A stretch of DNA of 64,000 nucleotides from Desulfuromonadales bacterium (GCA_919902985.1 CAKKSC010000005.1:62001-126000), one strand, 5' to 3'. Positions 44,315-54,891 are shown, counted from the stretch's first letter. The notes: a model not told the origin generated them from the letters alone. Made by a program: numbers and translations.

Positions 44315-46384
44315 ATGAAGCTGTTTGCTTCGCTCTCTAAAAAGGCCCTCGTCTCTATTTTAGTCGTCCTCCTCCCCATCCTCATTACATTCCTGATAGG
44401 GTACAGATTAAATAAGGCTCATTTAGAAAGGTTTGTTGAAAATAACCTGATTGAGGAAGGCATTGTCGCGGTGGGAGTCCGGGAGATGCTGATAGGCGCA
44501 TCGATAGGGTTTATTGCCGTTGCCGGCCTGATAGGAATGCTGTTAATTGTCTTTCATAGGAAGGTTGTAGTGCCTCTGCGCAGGATATCTACCGCTGCAG
44601 ACGACATAGGTCAGGAGCGCTTCGACATCTCCCTGCCTGTTCAGAGTGACGACGAGATAGGCGCCCTTGCCGAGAGCTTTAACAACATGGCAAAAAAGAT
44701 CGAGGAGAAAAACAGGGAAGTGAACAGGCTTTCAGCAGCCTTCGAGCATAGCGTGAATGTTTTGTTTATTACGAATATTAATGGAGTTATCGAGTATGTG
44801 AATCCGATGTTTGAAACAGTCACCGGATGGTCAAAAGAAGAGGCTATAGGTAAAACCCCCGCCATACTATCTTCCGGTGAGACCACAAGGGCTGAGTATG
44901 AAGAGTTATGGAAGACCATTACAGCCGGTAAGACATGGAGAGGGACCTTTAAAAACAAGAGAAAGGACGGAAGGCCATACTGGGGGAACGGAGTTATAAC
45001 CCCCATTAAAGATGAGAGGGGCAAAGTAACTCACTTCCTCGCCGTTCAGGAGGACATTACTGAAAAGAAGATGGCCGATGAACGGGTCCAATATCTTGTT
45101 ACCCGCGACAATTTTACCGGCCTGCTGAACAGAACAAGATTTATAGAGGTGGTAAGCGAGTGGATATATAACCATCAGAACGTTCACCAAAATGGGGCTC
45201 TGCTGCTGGTTAATGTCGACGGGTTCAAAGACATCAACGATACTTTCGGCCATGGCATCGGAGACGAGTTGATCAGATATGTGGCTAAACTGCTGGAAGA
45301 TACCCTTGTGGGCGCAGATATACCGCCTGACAACAGAACGGATGGCGCTATCCTTGGCCGGCTCGGCGGAGACGAATTTGCCGTATTTCTTCCTGATGTC
45401 GACACCAATATGGGGATGGAGACGGCTGAACGGATCAGAAAGAGCATAGAGGAGTTCCGCCTTCCGGCGCTCGCTATTCAGCTGACCGTAAGCATAGGGG
45501 TCGTTTCTTATCCGGAACATGGAAAGAGTTCAAAGGAACTTTTTACAAAGGTTGACGCTGCGCTTTATCACGCCAAGACCTCCGGGCGCAACAGATGCCA
45601 TCTCTATCGTCCTGAAGACAGGGACATGGAGAACATCCGCTCGAGGATCCACCAGAAGCAAAGGATAATTAAGGCGTTGGGGGAAGGGCGCTTTCTTCCC
45701 TGGTTCCAACCCATACTGTACCTGAAGGACAACAGGGTACATCACTATGAGGCGCTTGCAAGGATGCAGGACGAAGGAGGTAAGATACTCTTCCCTGGCG
45801 AGTTCATAAATACTGCGGAAAGGTTCGGGATGATAGGGGCCATAGACAAGATCATCACAGAAAAAAGCATGCGGCTCCAGGCAGAGATGGGCAGGAAGGG
45901 AAAAGATTTCTCTTTTGCTATGAACCTGTCGGGGAAGAACCTTGGAGATGAGGAACTCCTTACTTTCCTCCAGTCCACGATAAAGGAGACCGGGGCCGAC
46001 CCCGAACATCTGATGTTCGAGATAACAGAAACGGCTGCGGTCCAGGACCTGGACAAGGCTGTTAAATTCATCACGGCATTAAAGGCTATGGGATGCAAGT
46101 TCTCCCTTGATGATTTCGGGGTAGGTTTCACATCCTTTGTCTACTTGAGGGAGATGAATGTAGATTATATCAAGATAGACGGCTCATTTGTCAAAAGGCT
46201 GCATGAGAACCCCGATGACCAGCTTATTGTAAAGGCCATTGCCGGAGTTGCCAAAGGGATGGGGATTAAGACCATTGCAGAGTTTGTGGAAAAGGAAGAG
46301 ACCCTTAAGCTGTTGAGGGAGTTCGGTGTTGACTACGCCCAAGGGTATCTAATAGGAAAGCCCGGCCCTGAGCTTATGAAATAA
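44315..46384 (+). CDS. HAMP-PAS-GGDEF-EAL membrane signalling protein
   Basis: This 689-residue c-di-GMP enzyme has two membrane helices (about 12-30 and 58-80), a HAMP linker (80-135), a PAS domain (140-255, FITNINGVIEYVNPMFETVTGWSKEEAIGK), a GGDEF domain with an intact GGDEF near residue 350, and an EAL domain (440-685). The EAL domain has EAL near residue 477, FEITETAAV, SLDDFGVGFTSF and KIDGSFVKRL. Both catalytic sites look complete, so it could make or break c-di-GMP. The short sensor loop is only about 25 residues. It follows livM by 32 bases, and degraded cas genes lie beyond it. Confidence 0.93.
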   Translation: MKLFASLSKKALVSILVVLLPILITFLIGYRLNKAHLERFVENNLIEEGIVAVGVREMLIGASIGFIAVAGLIGMLLIVFHRKVVVPLRRISTAADDIGQERFDISLPVQSDDEIGALAESFNNMAKKIEEKNREVNRLSAAFEHSVNVLFITNINGVIEYVNPMFETVTGWSKEEAIGKTPAILSSGETTRAEYEELWKTITAGKTWRGTFKNKRKDGRPYWGNGVITPIKDERGKVTHFLAVQEDITEKKMADERVQYLVTRDNFTGLLNRTRFIEVVSEWIYNHQNVHQNGALLLVNVDGFKDINDTFGHGIGDELIRYVAKLLEDTLVGADIPPDNRTDGAILGRLGGDEFAVFLPDVDTNMGMETAERIRKSIEEFRLPALAIQLTVSIGVVSYPEHGKSSKELFTKVDAALYHAKTSGRNRCHLYRPEDRDMENIRSRIHQKQRIIKALGEGRFLPWFQPILYLKDNRVHHYEALARMQDEGGKILFPGEFINTAERFGMIGAIDKIITEKSMRLQAEMGRKGKDFSFAMNLSGKNLGDEELLTFLQSTIKETGADPEHLMFEITETAAVQDLDKAVKFITALKAMGCKFSLDDFGVGFTSFVYLREMNVDYIKIDGSFVKRLHENPDDQLIVKAIAGVAKGMGIKTIAEFVEKEETLKLLREFGVDYAQGYLIGKPGPELMK

Positions 46385-47413
46385 GAGAGATCAGGGGTTT
46401 CCAGGGCAAACGCATTTAAACTTAAGCAAGGAATCTTGTCATAAGCAGCAAAAAGCTTTATCTGTCCAAGTCCGGCAGCATTTATGTCGTCATAATTTTC
46501 TTTTGAGCCCGCCATATCAAGCCCGCAGGCATCCTTAGTCTCAAGAGGTTTATATGACTCTTTGCTTTTTTGTTCAAAGGTGCGGACCATCCATCTTTGT
46601 AAACTGCTGCTATGATACGGGTAAGGCGGAAATCGCTCCTGTCCGTATTCTGGTTTATCCCAATCCTTGATTGACAGGAGGGATAGGAAGTCTCTGCCAT
46701 GTTCCTTCCCGCGTCCTTTCTTTTTGCCCTCTTTTTTGAAGGCAAAAAGCACTTCAGCGCATTCCTTTTTTCCCGTATCAAGCAGTTTCTGCATAAAGAT
46801 ATTCCGCACTTTGTCACGAAATCTTTCCGGCGAACAAAGACCGGCTCTTCTGGCCAGCTCCTTGTACGCCCTATATCTACCGGGTTCCCCTTCGGCTGCG
46901 TCCAAATATTTTTTTTGCAGCTCGCTTGGGAGTTCATTGAGACTTTGACCTATCAACTTCAGATCATCTTTTTCCCAGAGATCATTGCACACGCCTAAGA
47001 AGGCTTGGATTTGCGGTTCATCAAGGCTTTCTTTTTGCTTATTTTTTGCTTCAGGCCGTGCGTCCGACTTCTGTTGGCTTCTGTTGGCTTCTCTTGCTCT
47101 TACTATCCTTGAGTGCGGTCGTAATTTGAACCGGTATCTGCGAAGGATCACAAGTCACTTCATAGAACGCTCTACCATTGAATACGGGAAAGGAAGAGTC
47201 CTTCTTGCCTTTTTGCCATCTGTAAACCGTTTCCATATTGAAGTCTGGAATATCCGCATCTTCAACATGTCCATTTTTGTCAAGAAAAACTATGAAACCT
47301 TTTTTAGGTGGGCAATTTCTAAAATAGGGGTGGGATTCCCCCAAATCACAATTAATCGCTTCCAATATCTTGTTGGTCTCGATCCATTCATTCAGCATAT
47401 TCCAACCTCCCAT
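46333..47413 (-). pseudogene. Cas8-like (type I-C, Csd1-type) remnant, frameshifted and truncated
   Basis: The N-terminal part (47413 to about 47080, MLNEWIETNK...GFIVFLDKNGHVEDADIP...FPVFNGRAFYEV) and the next part (about 47080 to 46400, LDEPQIQAFLGVCNDLWEKDD...AAGLGQIKLFAAYDKIPCL) are in different frames. A tandem 10-base duplication at 47071-47090 causes the shift. The order cas5 then cas8 and the KLFAAYDKIPC region point to the I-C large subunit, normally about 580-650 residues. Homology stops near the end of the GGDEF-EAL gene, and the final codons are antisense to it. The identification as Cas8 relies on position and weak motif memory. Confidence 0.55.
47071..47090. repeat. Tandem 10-base duplication that breaks the cas8 frame
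   Basis: CTGTTGGCTT occurs twice in a row. Removing one copy restores a continuous reading frame (SKSKRSQQKSDARPEAKNK) across the two halves of the cas8-like gene, so the duplication is the likely cause of the frameshift. Confidence 0.85.
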
Positions 47414-48053
47414 CCACTATTCTACGACCTTTCTCGCTCTGGACGTATAGTTGAGTGCGAATACCGGTTTCGGGATCAAAAACGCAATATAAAAAGGACG
47501 GCAGGGTGTCTTTAATTGTGGTCTGCCTCTTTCTGTTTTCGGTATCACTTCTGATAGGGCCAATATAATCAGGGACAAACTCACGCCAACCAAGGCAGGG
47601 GATATCATAAAACTGGCCCTTTTTAAGGCGCCTATAAAACATATCCTGGCACGCATGCTGCGAATTAACATTTGCAAGACTCTCCAGACGTGCGGCTTCG
47701 GCAAGGCTTTTTGGAACATATCTGAATTGTTCTATTCTTGCGTAAAGCCGATAACAAACATTGATCAATACGGTAGCCTTATGCTGAAAAGAGTTGTTGT
47801 TCGTTATCTGGTCACTTTTTCTAAGAGGTCCTCCGTAATTTGTAGTGTAATCGTGATAAACTATCGGGGAGCAAATCTCGACAGCAGTAGGGTTTATAAT
47901 TACGTTCTTAATGCGCACAATCGACTCAAACATCCCCTTGGCAGCCGACGGCGGGACCGGATAGCTCACCGGCGTTGCACCGGTATCCGGTCTTGTCCAC
48001 ATGGCCGTTGGGCCGGAGATTTCCATCAAAATCTCATAAGTTTTCATCTTCAT
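47388..48053 (-). CDS. cas5: CRISPR-associated protein Cas5 (type I-C)
   Basis: This 221-residue protein matches Cas5c/Cas5d, the subunit that in type I-C both cleaves pre-crRNA and caps the Cascade complex: YEILMEISGPTAMWTRPDTGATPVSYPVPPSAAKGMFESIVRIKNVIINPTAVEIC, TTNYGGPLRKS, VLINVCYRLYARIE, QDMFYRRLKKGQFYDIPCLGWREFVPDY. Length is normal and the frame is open. AAGGAGG lies just before the start. It overlaps the cas8-like gene by 26 bases, as in intact operons. cas3, cas7, cas4, cas1 and cas2 are not here; broken relatives of several lie about 22 kb away on the same strand. Confidence 0.88.
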   Translation of the reverse strand: MKMKTYEILMEISGPTAMWTRPDTGATPVSYPVPPSAAKGMFESIVRIKNVIINPTAVEICSPIVYHDYTTNYGGPLRKSDQITNNNSFQHKATVLINVCYRLYARIEQFRYVPKSLAEAARLESLANVNSQHACQDMFYRRLKKGQFYDIPCLGWREFVPDYIGPIRSDTENRKRQTTIKDTLPSFLYCVFDPETGIRTQLYVQSEKGRRIVDGRLEYAE

Positions 48054-48233
48054 AAACCTCCTTTCTTATCTTATCTTAAGAGGGGGGAACTTATGCCTGA
48101 CAACTATTTATATACAAACTATCACGATATTTTTATAGCATCAAGGGAATTTACGAGAAAACAAGAGAAGTTCATTTTAAATCCGGCCTTTCAACTTGCC
48201 TTGACAGGCTGTTTTTTGTTATACATATAACCC

Positions 48234-48989
48234 ATGTCCTTACTTGAAGTGAAAAACCTCACCCGCTCCTTTGGCGGCCTCACAGCCCTCTCAAATGTGG
48301 ACTTCCATGTCGAGGAGAGGGAGATAGTGAGTCTGATAGGCCCCAACGGCGCAGGGAAGACCACATTTTTCAACTGCGTTACCGGGATATATGCGCCGAC
48401 ATCCGGCTCCATAACCTTCAGGGACAAAGTTATAGCAGGGCTCAGGCCGAGCAGGGTCGCAGAGAAGGGGATATCGAGGACATTCCAGAACATCAGACTT
48501 TTTGCCAGCATGACGGCGCTTGAAAACGTCATGACTGGATGCCATGTAAGGACAAGTACCGGCCCTCTCGGTGCTATTCTTCGAGCAAAAAAAAGCAGAG
48601 AGGAAGAGAAGAATACTGAAGAAAAGGCCCATCACCTCCTGAGATTTGTCGGGATTTCTCCAAGGGCGTACACAACAGCAGGGGACCTGCCTTATGGTGA
48701 TCAGAGGAGGCTTGAGATTGCCAGGGCGCTGGCGACGGAACCCAAGTTGCTGCTGCTGGATGAGCCTGCAGCAGGGATGAACCAGCATGAGACTGACGGG
48801 TTAAAGTCGCTGATATCAAAGATAAGGAACAACGCTATCTCAATCCTCCTGATAGAGCATCACATGAAGGTTGTCATGAGCATATCCGACAGGGTTGTGG
48901 TCCTGGACCATGGGGAAAAGCTGGCAGAAGGGACACCGAAAGAGATACAGAACAACCCTGACGTCATAAAGGCATACCTCGGAGGCTGA
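48234..48989 (+). CDS. livG: Branched-chain amino acid ABC transporter ATPase LivG
   Basis: This 251-residue ATPase is of the LivG type: LEVKNLTRSFGGLTALSNVDF, Walker A GPNGAGKTT, the LivG-specific GISRTFQNIRLFASMTALENVM, signature LPYGDQRRLEIARAL, Walker B LLLLDEPAAGMN and switch His in LIEHHMKVV. It should work with LivH and LivM, but livM ends 4 kb upstream and the usual livF partner is not seen in this window. Insertion of the GGDEF-EAL gene and cas remnants appears to have split the operon. Confidence 0.94.
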   Translation: MSLLEVKNLTRSFGGLTALSNVDFHVEEREIVSLIGPNGAGKTTFFNCVTGIYAPTSGSITFRDKVIAGLRPSRVAEKGISRTFQNIRLFASMTALENVMTGCHVRTSTGPLGAILRAKKSREEEKNTEEKAHHLLRFVGISPRAYTTAGDLPYGDQRRLEIARALATEPKLLLLDEPAAGMNQHETDGLKSLISKIRNNAISILLIEHHMKVVMSISDRVVVLDHGEKLAEGTPKEIQNNPDVIKAYLGG

Positions 48990-49135
48990 TTTAACTTTCA
49001 CCTTTTTATCCACACTCCCGGCTGATAATAACTCACAACTTTTCCCTTCCCGTTCCCTTTTCTTGCAAATCAAAAAACATGTGTTATCTTTTAATAGTGA
49101 ACTCACTTGATCTCGCCTTGGTGTGAGGTAAATCT

Positions 49136-51763
49136 ATGTTTATTCCCAAGACAAAGATAAATATGGGGGAAATTGACTTGCAGTCTTCTGTTAAAATTGT
49201 GGGGATAATTATCTTCTTCGTATTTATTGTTGAACTGCTTCTGATGGCAACTTTTCACACCCTTTTCCGATCTATTTCTCCAATGGCTGAAAGTATTCTC
49301 GATGCGGCCCTGCTTGCTCTCTTGCTCTTTCCTATACTTTACTTTTTTCTCAGTAAGAGCAAAAGCGCAGAAAAGGTCCTGAAGCTGAAGGAGGACAAAT
49401 TAAAGGCCATTCTGGATTCCATGGCAGACGGAATATACATGGTCAATCATCTGTTTGAAATAGAATACATTAATCCGGTGTTAGAAAAGGAGTTCGGCCC
49501 TATCAAAGGGCGTAGATGCTTCGAGTATTTCCACGATCGAAAAGAGGCCTGTCCGTGGTGCAAGAATCCGGAAGTCTTTTCTGGAAAGTCTGTCAGGTGG
49601 GAATGGCATTCTTTCAAAGCCGATAAGACTTACGATCTCTTTGACACCCCTATCAGGAATATAGATGGAAGCATCTCCAAGCTGGAGGTATTCCACGACG
49701 TTACTGAACAAGGACGGGCAAAGGAGGAGATTCAGAGACACTTTGACATTGAGGCCTCGATAAACACTCTCCTCAGGTTGTCGCTTGAAGACACGCCTCT
49801 TGACAAACTCATGGAGGATGCGCTTAGACTCATCCTTTCAATCCAGTGGCTTGCCTTTGAATCGAGTGGGAGCATATTCCTTGTCGAAGATGAACCAGGT
49901 GTCCTGGTAATGAAGGCCTCAAAGGGGCTTTCTGAATCTTTGCAAAAGAGCTGTTCACGGGTCCCATTTGGCAAATGCCTTTGCGGCCTCACAGGGGCAA
50001 CACGCGAGATACAGTTTGCCGACTGCTGTGATGAACGACATGAAATCCATCATGATGGGATGACTCCTCATGGTCATTACTGTGTCCCTATCCTCTTTGG
50101 CGAAAGCGTCCTCGGGGTAATAAATATATATCTGAAGGAAGGCCATTTCAGGGACAAGAAAGAGGAAGAGTTCCTGGCCACCATTGCAAATACCCTGACC
50201 GGCGTCATAATACGCAGGACTGCGGAAGAGTCCATGAGGGACAGCGAGGAGCGTTACAGACGCCTTCTGGGGTCTGTAACGGATTATATCTATACAGTGA
50301 AGGTAGAAAACGGATTTCCAGTCTCTACATTGCACGGACCAGGGTGTGTTGCAGTGACAGGGTATACTTCCGAAGAATACGAGTCTGATCCTAACCTCTG
50401 GTATCGGATGGTTTGTGAAGAGGACCGAAAAGCTGTGATAGGCCAGTCTGCTAACGTCCTTTCAGGCAAAGATGTGCATCCGCTCGAACACCGTATAATC
50501 CACAGGGACGGCTCAATCCGCTGGGTGAGGAATACACCTGTTCCCAGATATAACGAAGAGGGTCGTCTGGTTGCCTACGATGGCCTAATATCCGATATCA
50601 CAGAGCGGAGGTGTCTTGAGGAGCAGCTCCACCATTCCCAGAAGATTGAGGTTGTTGGAACTCTTGCAGGAGGCATAGCCCATGACTTCAACAATATCCT
50701 TACGGCCATGATGGGTTATGCCAGCCTGCTAAAAATGGAGATAAAAAGTGATGGACCATCGAGTCATCATGTAGAGCAGATACTTGTCCTGGCAGAGAAG
50801 GCAGCCAATCTGGCCCAGGGTCTCCTTGCATTCAGCAGGAAACAGATAATCCATCCGAAGCCGACAGACCTTGATGAGACAATAAAGAGGATGGAGATGA
50901 TACTGCCAAGGCTTATCGGCGAGGATATTGAGTTAAAGACGATACTTGCGGAGAAGAAGTTAGCTGTAATGGCCGACAGCGGCCAGATAGAGCAGGTCTT
51001 AATGAACCTGTGCGTGAACGCGAGGGATGCCATGCCGGGTGGAGGGTCCCTGACCATAGAATCGGGCTTTGTGAAACTGAGCAGTGAGTATACAAAAAAG
51101 CATGGGTATGGTGCGCCGGGAGATTATTACATGATCTCTGTGGCAGATACTGGGACAGGGATGGATGAGAATGCAAAAGAAAGGATATTCGAGCCGTTCT
51201 TTACAACAAAGGAACTCGGTAAAGGGACAGGGCTTGGACTTTCCATAGCATACGGGATAATAAAGCAGCACAACGGTTATATCAATGTCTCAAGTGAGTT
51301 GGGTAAGGGGACGAGATTTGACATCTATCTGCCTCTAATTGAACCGGCTGAGGTCGGAGAAAAGAGGTCTCAAGGACAAATATCTTTGGCAGGAGGCACA
51401 GAGACCATTCTCTATGCAGAGGATGAACTGTTCTTGAGAGAGGCTACAAAAGAGGTGTTTGAGGAGTTTGGCTATAAGGTCATAGCCGCTGTTGATGGTG
51501 AGGATGCAATAGACAAGTTCATGAAAAACAGAGACGATATCCATCTCGTGCTCCTTGATGCGGTAATGCCCAAGAAGAACGGTAATCAGGTCTATGAAGA
51601 GATAAGGAAGATAAGGCCGGATATAAAGGTGGTCTTTCTGAGCGGTTATGTTGCCGATGCCCTGAAAAACCAAAATATTGCAGGGGAAGGGCTGACCCTG
51701 ATATCCAAGCCGGTTTTTCCCGATGAACTGTTGAAAAAGATAAGGGAGGTGCTTGACAAATGA
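49136..51763 (+). CDS. Hybrid sensor histidine kinase (PAS-GAF-PAS-HK-REC)
   Basis: The 875-residue kinase has two N-terminal membrane helices (about 17-40 and 50-75), a PAS domain with a CPWC motif (90-195), a GAF domain (205-360), a second PAS (375-495), HisKA with the phospho-His in [11 protein letters not shown] near residue 515, and HATPase with [19 protein letters not shown] and [10 protein letters not shown] receiver domain with Asp near 807 (LLDAVMPK) ends it. The GAF domain is Cys-rich ([39 protein letters not shown]), suggesting metal, redox or heme sensing. It overlaps the HD-GYP regulator gene by four bases, so they form one system. Confidence 0.94.
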   Translation: MFIPKTKINMGEIDLQSSVKIVGIIIFFVFIVELLLMATFHTLFRSISPMAESILDAALLALLLFPILYFFLSKSKSAEKVLKLKEDKLKAILDSMADGIYMVNHLFEIEYINPVLEKEFGPIKGRRCFEYFHDRKEACPWCKNPEVFSGKSVRWEWHSFKADKTYDLFDTPIRNIDGSISKLEVFHDVTEQGRAKEEIQRHFDIEASINTLLRLSLEDTPLDKLMEDALRLILSIQWLAFESSGSIFLVEDEPGVLVMKASKGLSESLQKSCSRVPFGKCLCGLTGATREIQFADCCDERHEIHHDGMTPHGHYCVPILFGESVLGVINIYLKEGHFRDKKEEEFLATIANTLTGVIIRRTAEESMRDSEERYRRLLGSVTDYIYTVKVENGFPVSTLHGPGCVAVTGYTSEEYESDPNLWYRMVCEEDRKAVIGQSANVLSGKDVHPLEHRIIHRDGSIRWVRNTPVPRYNEEGRLVAYDGLISDITERRCLEEQLHHSQKIEVVGTLAGGIAHDFNNILTAMMGYASLLKMEIKSDGPSSHHVEQILVLAEKAANLAQGLLAFSRKQIIHPKPTDLDETIKRMEMILPRLIGEDIELKTILAEKKLAVMADSGQIEQVLMNLCVNARDAMPGGGSLTIESGFVKLSSEYTKKHGYGAPGDYYMISVADTGTGMDENAKERIFEPFFTTKELGKGTGLGLSIAYGIIKQHNGYINVSSELGKGTRFDIYLPLIEPAEVGEKRSQGQISLAGGTETILYAEDELFLREATKEVFEEFGYKVIAAVDGEDAIDKFMKNRDDIHLVLLDAVMPKKNGNQVYEEIRKIRPDIKVVFLSGYVADALKNQNIAGEGLTLISKPVFPDELLKKIREVLDK

Positions 51764-52833
51764 GCATAGAAAATAAGGAAACCGTTCTTGTTGTTGACGA
51801 CAACCCTTTTGTCCTTGAGTCCATTTCAGGGGTACTGAATGGAAGCGGTTATCGTGTCCTTGCAAGCGGAACTGCCGGGGAAGCAATTGCCTACTTACAA
51901 GGAAACAGTATTGATGTTGTACTGACGGACATCATGATGCCGGACGTATCTGGGATTCAACTCCTTGAAAAGATACATGATCTTGATAAGGAGATCCCTG
52001 TGGTCCTGATGACCGCATATGCAGAGCTGGATACGGCAATTGATGCGATAAAGAAAGGCGCCTTTGATTTTATAACCAAACCGTACCAGATGGAGTACCT
52101 TACCTCTGTCGTGGCAAAGGCTGCCAAGTATAACAGGGCCATCAAGATGGAAAAGGACTACAAGCATATACTTGAAGAGACCGTGAAGGAAAGGACCGGG
52201 GAACTGGCCGATGCCCTGATGATGGTCAAGGACATGAGCAGGGAGATAACCGAACGGCTCACCGCGGCAGCGGAATACAGGGACACAGATACAGGCTCCC
52301 ACATATCAAGGATAGGGGCCTATTCAAACAAGATTGCAGAGGCACTGTGCATGCCCTCAGACTTTGTTGAGATAATTACCTTTGCAAGCTCCATGCACGA
52401 TATCGGGAAGATAGGGATAACAGACAGCGTACTTTTGAAGCCCGGCCCCTTGACTGCGGAAGAGTTTGAGTTTATGAAGACCCATACGACAATAGGTGAG
52501 AAGATATTGTCGGGGTCAACATATCCGATAATCCGTTTCGCTGCATCAATAGCCATAAGTCATCACGAGAGATGGGACGGCAAGGGATATCCCAGGGGGC
52601 TCAGGGGAGAGGAGATACCGATAGAAGGTAGGATCGTCATGCTTGTTGACCAGTATGACGCGCTGAGGAGCAAGAGGCCTTATAAAAAATCGTTTGACCA
52701 TAAAGAGGCGTTCAAAATAATAACGGAAGGAGATGGGAGGACGATGCCTGAACACTTTGATCCCAAAGTATTAGAGGCGTTTATTAAAGCAGCGCCGATA
52801 TGTGACGAGATATTTAATTCGCAAGGGGATTGA
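51760..52833 (+). CDS. RpfG-like response regulator with HD-GYP phosphodiesterase
   Basis: The 357-residue regulator has a REC domain (about 8-125; Asp in [10 protein letters not shown], Lys in FDFITKPYQ), a coiled-coil linker ([30 protein letters not shown]) and an HD-GYP domain. The HD doublet is in [15 protein letters not shown] near residue 212 and the GYP in [21 protein letters not shown] near 275. HD-GYP proteins hydrolyse c-di-GMP. The ATG overlaps the stop of the hybrid kinase, so it is its likely output partner. Confidence 0.95.
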   Translation: MSIENKETVLVVDDNPFVLESISGVLNGSGYRVLASGTAGEAIAYLQGNSIDVVLTDIMMPDVSGIQLLEKIHDLDKEIPVVLMTAYAELDTAIDAIKKGAFDFITKPYQMEYLTSVVAKAAKYNRAIKMEKDYKHILEETVKERTGELADALMMVKDMSREITERLTAAAEYRDTDTGSHISRIGAYSNKIAEALCMPSDFVEIITFASSMHDIGKIGITDSVLLKPGPLTAEEFEFMKTHTTIGEKILSGSTYPIIRFAASIAISHHERWDGKGYPRGLRGEEIPIEGRIVMLVDQYDALRSKRPYKKSFDHKEAFKIITEGDGRTMPEHFDPKVLEAFIKAAPICDEIFNSQGD

Positions 52834-52839
52834 TTCTAC

Positions 52840-54891
52840 TTAGTACTGCGTTGCGCCTTTGACCTTTCCAACCGTTCCAAACCCCAGAAGGTTGAATACA
52901 GCAAGGTACCTCTTTTCGTCAGGCCTTTCCGAATAGCTGAACTGGATGCTCCAGCACTGCGGGTGATAGTCAATGGCATAGATGTTTTCCAGATATCGCC
53001 TTTCAAGGATGGAGTACCTGTTGTCGTATGAGAGGTTTAGCGAATCTGCTGCCTTTATAAATACCTTCCCCCTCATATATTCTACGGAATCCTTTGCAAA
53101 GCGGTATTCTGCGGACAGGGAATCTCCCCTCTTGTCTAAAATTTCCAGGGAATTGTTAAGGGTCTTTAAATAACCATCGTACGTGCCATAGGAGGCGTCT
53201 GAGACAAGGGTCAAATACCGGCTGGGGGTGAGCCTTAACTGGCCGGCGACATCGGTAAAGGGCCGACTCTCGTCGGTTGCCTCATTGATGTCGTATCCCT
53301 GACTTAGCTTGAACAAGAGAAGCTCTCTGACCTGATAATCCTGTTCCGTGGAGTAAACCTTCCCGGCCAGGCGGTTGTTCAGCGAGTAGGTTATCATGTT
53401 CTTTTTCGCTATCCTGTCTACAGGGTCGAACTGGGGAAGGGAGTCCTGTATCACTTCAGGGGTGTACTCATAGACTATTTCAGGCTCTACTGTATGCCGC
53501 ACCTTTCTCACGGACTCTCCACTCAGATTGTAAACTCTCAGAAACGCCGTTGACAGGGTGCCTTTCAGGTCATACATCTCCCTGTTGTTCCATCTCTCTT
53601 CGCCGGCGAGGTGATACGCCGTCTCCCTGAGCCCAACCTCCGGCGTAAAGGTGAAATATCCTTTTGGGCTAACAGTCATCGAAAGGCGCGGGTACATGTC
53701 TACTCGTTCACCTTTATCTCCTGTCTCTCTATAGAAGTTGACGGCAGATGAGGCCAACGAGAAATAGAAGGGGGATTCTCCTATGGGCTGTCTCAATCCT
53801 GTAAATATTATCTCAGGGACCTTCTGAAGGGTGGTATCCTGCTGCCCTCTCAGGTCCTCGAAATATTTGAACTGGGTCAAGAGGGAGAATCCCGGCCAGT
53901 TTTTTGTAAAGGAGACATATGATTCGAGGTTGTCCTGGGAGCGCTCCTCTACCAGCTCTCCGTATGTCCTGTAGTAAAGGTTGTCGCTTATATAGTTTAT
54001 ATTTGTCTTGTTGTAAAAGGTCGGAGTAAAGAACTGCTCATGTCTGTATTTCAATGTCCACCTTTCATTTCCCGTATCCCGGTCATCCAGATAGGTGGTG
54101 TTTATCTGTCCCGTTGTATTCTTGCTTAGGGCGTATCTGTACTCCACTCCCTCTTCTACCCCTTTCCTGCTTAAGTAGTTCAGGGATATGGTCGCATCTG
54201 TGTTCTTTGATATCGCCCAGAAGAAGGAGTTGTCCATCTCAAAGCCGTTCTTGTCCGAAAGGCCCACCCTTGGGATAAGCAAACCGGACTGCCTCTCCTT
54301 CTTTACAGGCATGATCATATATGGAAGGTAAAAGGCAGGGACACCCCTGATATAAAACACCGCGTTCCAGGCGCTTGCATATTCCCACAGGGTTATATTG
54401 GCAGTTGTGGCTGAAAAGCTCCAGGATGGGGATGGGCCATCGCAAGTTGTGAACCTTCCCCTTTTGATTCTGTAGTCCTCGTCCCCTACCTTCTCTATCT
54501 CATCACCCGTAAGGTAGAAATTCCCTGTGCGCTGGAATACCCTTCCATGCCGAATTATCCCCTTTTTACTGTCCATATTTATCTCAAGGGACTCACCGGA
54601 AACTATATCTCCATCCTGTATAAGTATCACCCTACCTTCGGCCCGCGCATCCTTTGTCTCCTTGTTGTAGGTTGCCCTATCGGAGGAGAGCGCCCTCGTC
54701 CCCTGGGTTATCTCCACGTTCCCTTCAGCTATATAGAGGTTTGTGTCCGGGTCGAAGGCCAGGGTGTCGGCAGTTATGGTTACAGGTCCTTCCCCTGCCC
54801 CCATCTCAGTGATTTCCTGAGCGTTGGATTGAATCGAGTAGATGAAGAGAAGGAGGGCAGATATCAGAAGGGTCAGGAGATTTTTATTCAT
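52840..54891 (-). CDS. lptD: LPS-assembly protein LptD
   Basis: LptD is the outer-membrane barrel that inserts lipopolysaccharide. The chosen start gives a signal peptide (MNKNLLTLLISALLLFIYSIQSNA). It is followed by an LptA-like jellyroll (GPVTITADTLAFDPDTNLYIAEGNVEITQGTRALSSDRATYN, about 40-150) and a large beta-barrel (FYIRGVPAFYLPYMIMPVKKERQSGLLIPRVG onward). A Cys after the jellyroll (RFTTCDGPSPSW) and one near the end (HPQCWSIQFSY) could form the single disulfide linking the domains; the usual four-Cys pattern is reduced. The frame extends to 54975 with 28 unlikely residues. LptE is not recognised nearby. Confidence 0.94.
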   Translation of the reverse strand: MNKNLLTLLISALLLFIYSIQSNAQEITEMGAGEGPVTITADTLAFDPDTNLYIAEGNVEITQGTRALSSDRATYNKETKDARAEGRVILIQDGDIVSGESLEINMDSKKGIIRHGRVFQRTGNFYLTGDEIEKVGDEDYRIKRGRFTTCDGPSPSWSFSATTANITLWEYASAWNAVFYIRGVPAFYLPYMIMPVKKERQSGLLIPRVGLSDKNGFEMDNSFFWAISKNTDATISLNYLSRKGVEEGVEYRYALSKNTTGQINTTYLDDRDTGNERWTLKYRHEQFFTPTFYNKTNINYISDNLYYRTYGELVEERSQDNLESYVSFTKNWPGFSLLTQFKYFEDLRGQQDTTLQKVPEIIFTGLRQPIGESPFYFSLASSAVNFYRETGDKGERVDMYPRLSMTVSPKGYFTFTPEVGLRETAYHLAGEERWNNREMYDLKGTLSTAFLRVYNLSGESVRKVRHTVEPEIVYEYTPEVIQDSLPQFDPVDRIAKKNMITYSLNNRLAGKVYSTEQDYQVRELLLFKLSQGYDINEATDESRPFTDVAGQLRLTPSRYLTLVSDASYGTYDGYLKTLNNSLEILDKRGDSLSAEYRFAKDSVEYMRGKVFIKAADSLNLSYDNRYSILERRYLENIYAIDYHPQCWSIQFSYSERPDEKRYLAVFNLLGFGTVGKVKGATQY

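Noticed and set aside
48093..48230. 45-codon plus-strand frame with a good ribosome site just before livG
   Set aside because: Short, no recognisable family, AT-rich gap sequence; coding support is too weak.
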